From Acetobacter malorum (GTDB taxonomy: Bacteria; Pseudomonadota; Alphaproteobacteria; Acetobacterales; Acetobacteraceae), in assembly GCF_002153605.1 (NCBI RefSeq), contig NZ_JOPG01000007.1, positions 1 through 64,000 on the forward strand: a stretch of DNA of 64,000 bases, written 5' to 3'. A model generated the notes under the pieces. It made no database searches, was not told the DNA's origin, and saw nothing but the letters and a program-made list of their open reading frames with translations. Made by a program: the position numbers and the translations under genes. Below are positions 63,248 to 64,000 of this stretch, in pieces (the first letter of the stretch is position 1; every line of letters starts with the position of its first letter).

Positions 63248-64000
63248 ATGCTGGTGTCTCGTCTTTCTTTTCTGCTGGCATGCTCAACCGTCTGCACGAC
63301 AGCAGGATTTCTGTTCTGTATCGAAAAAGCTCAGGCTCAGACGTTACCTGCTGGCACGCCGCAGACAGTGCAAACACTTCAGCCAACGGTTGAGAAAAAG
63401 TCTGCTCAGGAGAAAAAGACGGTACAGGCCTCTGCGCGCACGGTGCGTCAGGACGATACAGCGAAGGGCAAGCCCACCGGTCAGGAAACTGTGTCCATCC
63501 AGCCCGGTCTGGCAAACAGGCCGGAACGCGTGACGGTTACGGCACATCTGGACAGGGCCAGATCAGAGCTTCAGCCTGATACAGGGGCCACGGTTTATCG
63601 TTTTGACCGCAAGGCGCTGGAAACCATTCCGGGCGGCGATAACACGCCACTGAATCAGGTGCTTTTGCAGGCTCCCGGTGTGACGCAGGATAGTTATGGT
63701 CAGATCCATGTGCGTGGTGACCATAATGAAGTGCAGTTCCGGCTGGATGGGGTGCAGCTTCCTGAAGGGCTGAATGTGTTCGGGCAGGCACTGATGACGC
63801 GCTTTGCGGATAGCATGTCCCTCACGACCGGCGCGCTCCCCAGCGAATTCGGATTTTTGCAGGCTGCTGTTGTAGATATTACCACCAAGAACGGCACGAC
63901 TAATGCCGGTGGTAATGCCTCAATTTACGGAGGGGCGCGTGATTACTTCTTCCCGTCGCTTCAGTATGGCGGGCATCAGGGGAAGTGGGATTACTTTGCG
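63248..64000 (+). CDS. TonB-dependent receptor, N-terminal part
   Basis: The reading continues past the right edge (about 251 residues visible). The ATG at 63248 is followed by a signal peptide (hydrophobic to about residue 30, cleaved near E-K-A-Q-A|Q). A Lys/Thr/Gln-rich segment of 60 residues comes next, then V-T-V-T-A-H-L-D-R-A-R as a possible TonB-box region. The plug domain then shows Y-R-F-D-R-K-A-L-E-T-I-P-G-G, Q-V-L-L-Q-A-P-G-V-T-Q-D, G-Q-I-H-V-R-G-D-H-N-E-V-Q-F-R-L-D-G-V and G-A-L-P-S-E-F-G. It is an unrelated receptor to the one at 35881. The substrate is unknown. Confidence 0.88.
   Translation, partial: MLVSRLSFLLACSTVCTTAGFLFCIEKAQAQTLPAGTPQTVQTLQPTVEKKSAQEKKTVQASARTVRQDDTAKGKPTGQETVSIQPGLANRPERVTVTAHLDRARSELQPDTGATVYRFDRKALETIPGGDNTPLNQVLLQAPGVTQDSYGQIHVRGDHNEVQFRLDGVQLPEGLNVFGQALMTRFADSMSLTTGALPSEFGFLQAAVVDITTKNGTTNAGGNASIYGGARDYFFPSLQYGGHQGKWDYFA

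Noticed and set aside
1-64000. CRISPR arrays, rRNA genes or prophage structural genes
   Set aside because: No regularly spaced direct repeats, rRNA-like sequence or capsid/tail genes were seen.

Overview
The window looks like a chromosomal segment of an acetic acid bacterium (Acetobacteraceae, Alphaproteobacteria; most like Acetobacter or a close genus). This is inferred from gene content: hopanoid HpnH beside dxs, alphaproteobacterial-type PolA, UDG, IspE and zinc-finger proteins, and Hint-domain surface-type proteins typical of this family. Most of the DNA is moderately GC-rich and densely coded. AT-rich patches occur around 23-26 kb, 46-48 kb and 57-62 kb.

Layout. 0-3.4 kb: start of dxs (minus), hpnH and a CNNM/CBS membrane protein. 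3.4-8.4 kb: a divergent four-gene set (alpha-E protein and circularly permuted ATP-grasp on minus; transglutaminase and zinc metallopeptidase on plus), a conserved neighbourhood whose product is not established as far as I know. 8.4-22.9 kb: mostly housekeeping genes (lytic transglycosylase, uracil-DNA glycosylase, TPR protein overlapping ispE, META/YbaY envelope protein, an SDR that has lost its catalytic residues, YqaA-like and MATE membrane proteins, a two-gene ABC-2 exporter, prs and a histidine phosphatase). 23-28.6 kb: a large two-domain glycosyltransferase, an FAD-linked D-2-hydroxyacid dehydrogenase and an acyltransferase. 28.6-39.8 kb: a scavenging-type neighbourhood with a five-gene peptide-type ABC importer, a Tat-signal aminotransferase, a divergent TonB-dependent receptor and an acyl-CoA-dehydrogenase-fold flavoprotein. 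39.9-44.5 kb: a GT61 glycosyltransferase, an atypical SCO protein and polA. 45-54.3 kb: a DUF3034 outer-membrane protein, Hint protein 1, DsbD, a second GT61 enzyme, a periplasmic thioredoxin, a zinc-finger protein and a lipoprotein hydrolase. 54.6-64 kb: a secreted adenosine-deaminase-like enzyme, an IS5-type remnant with terminal repeats, a small membrane protein, a sugar-porter MFS transporter, Hint protein 2, a decayed tyrosine integrase next to tRNA-Glu(CTC), and the start of a second TonB-dependent receptor.

How the genes fit together. dxs, ispE and hpnH belong to isoprenoid and hopanoid synthesis. DsbD and the periplasmic thioredoxin form a plausible reducing pathway in which DsbD carries electrons across the membrane; the SCO-like protein may be a client or partner. 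The ABC-2 exporter, the 963-residue-class glycosyltransferase and the two GT61 enzymes suggest surface-polysaccharide assembly, but they are not in one operon. The ABC importer, TonB receptor and flavoprotein suggest uptake and breakdown of an unidentified compound.

The best candidates for under-described biology are the two Hint proteins (different beta-repeat N-termini on the same Hint plus C-terminal module), the alpha-E/ATP-grasp/transglutaminase/metallopeptidase set, the catalytically dead SDR, and the SCO protein with an altered metal site.
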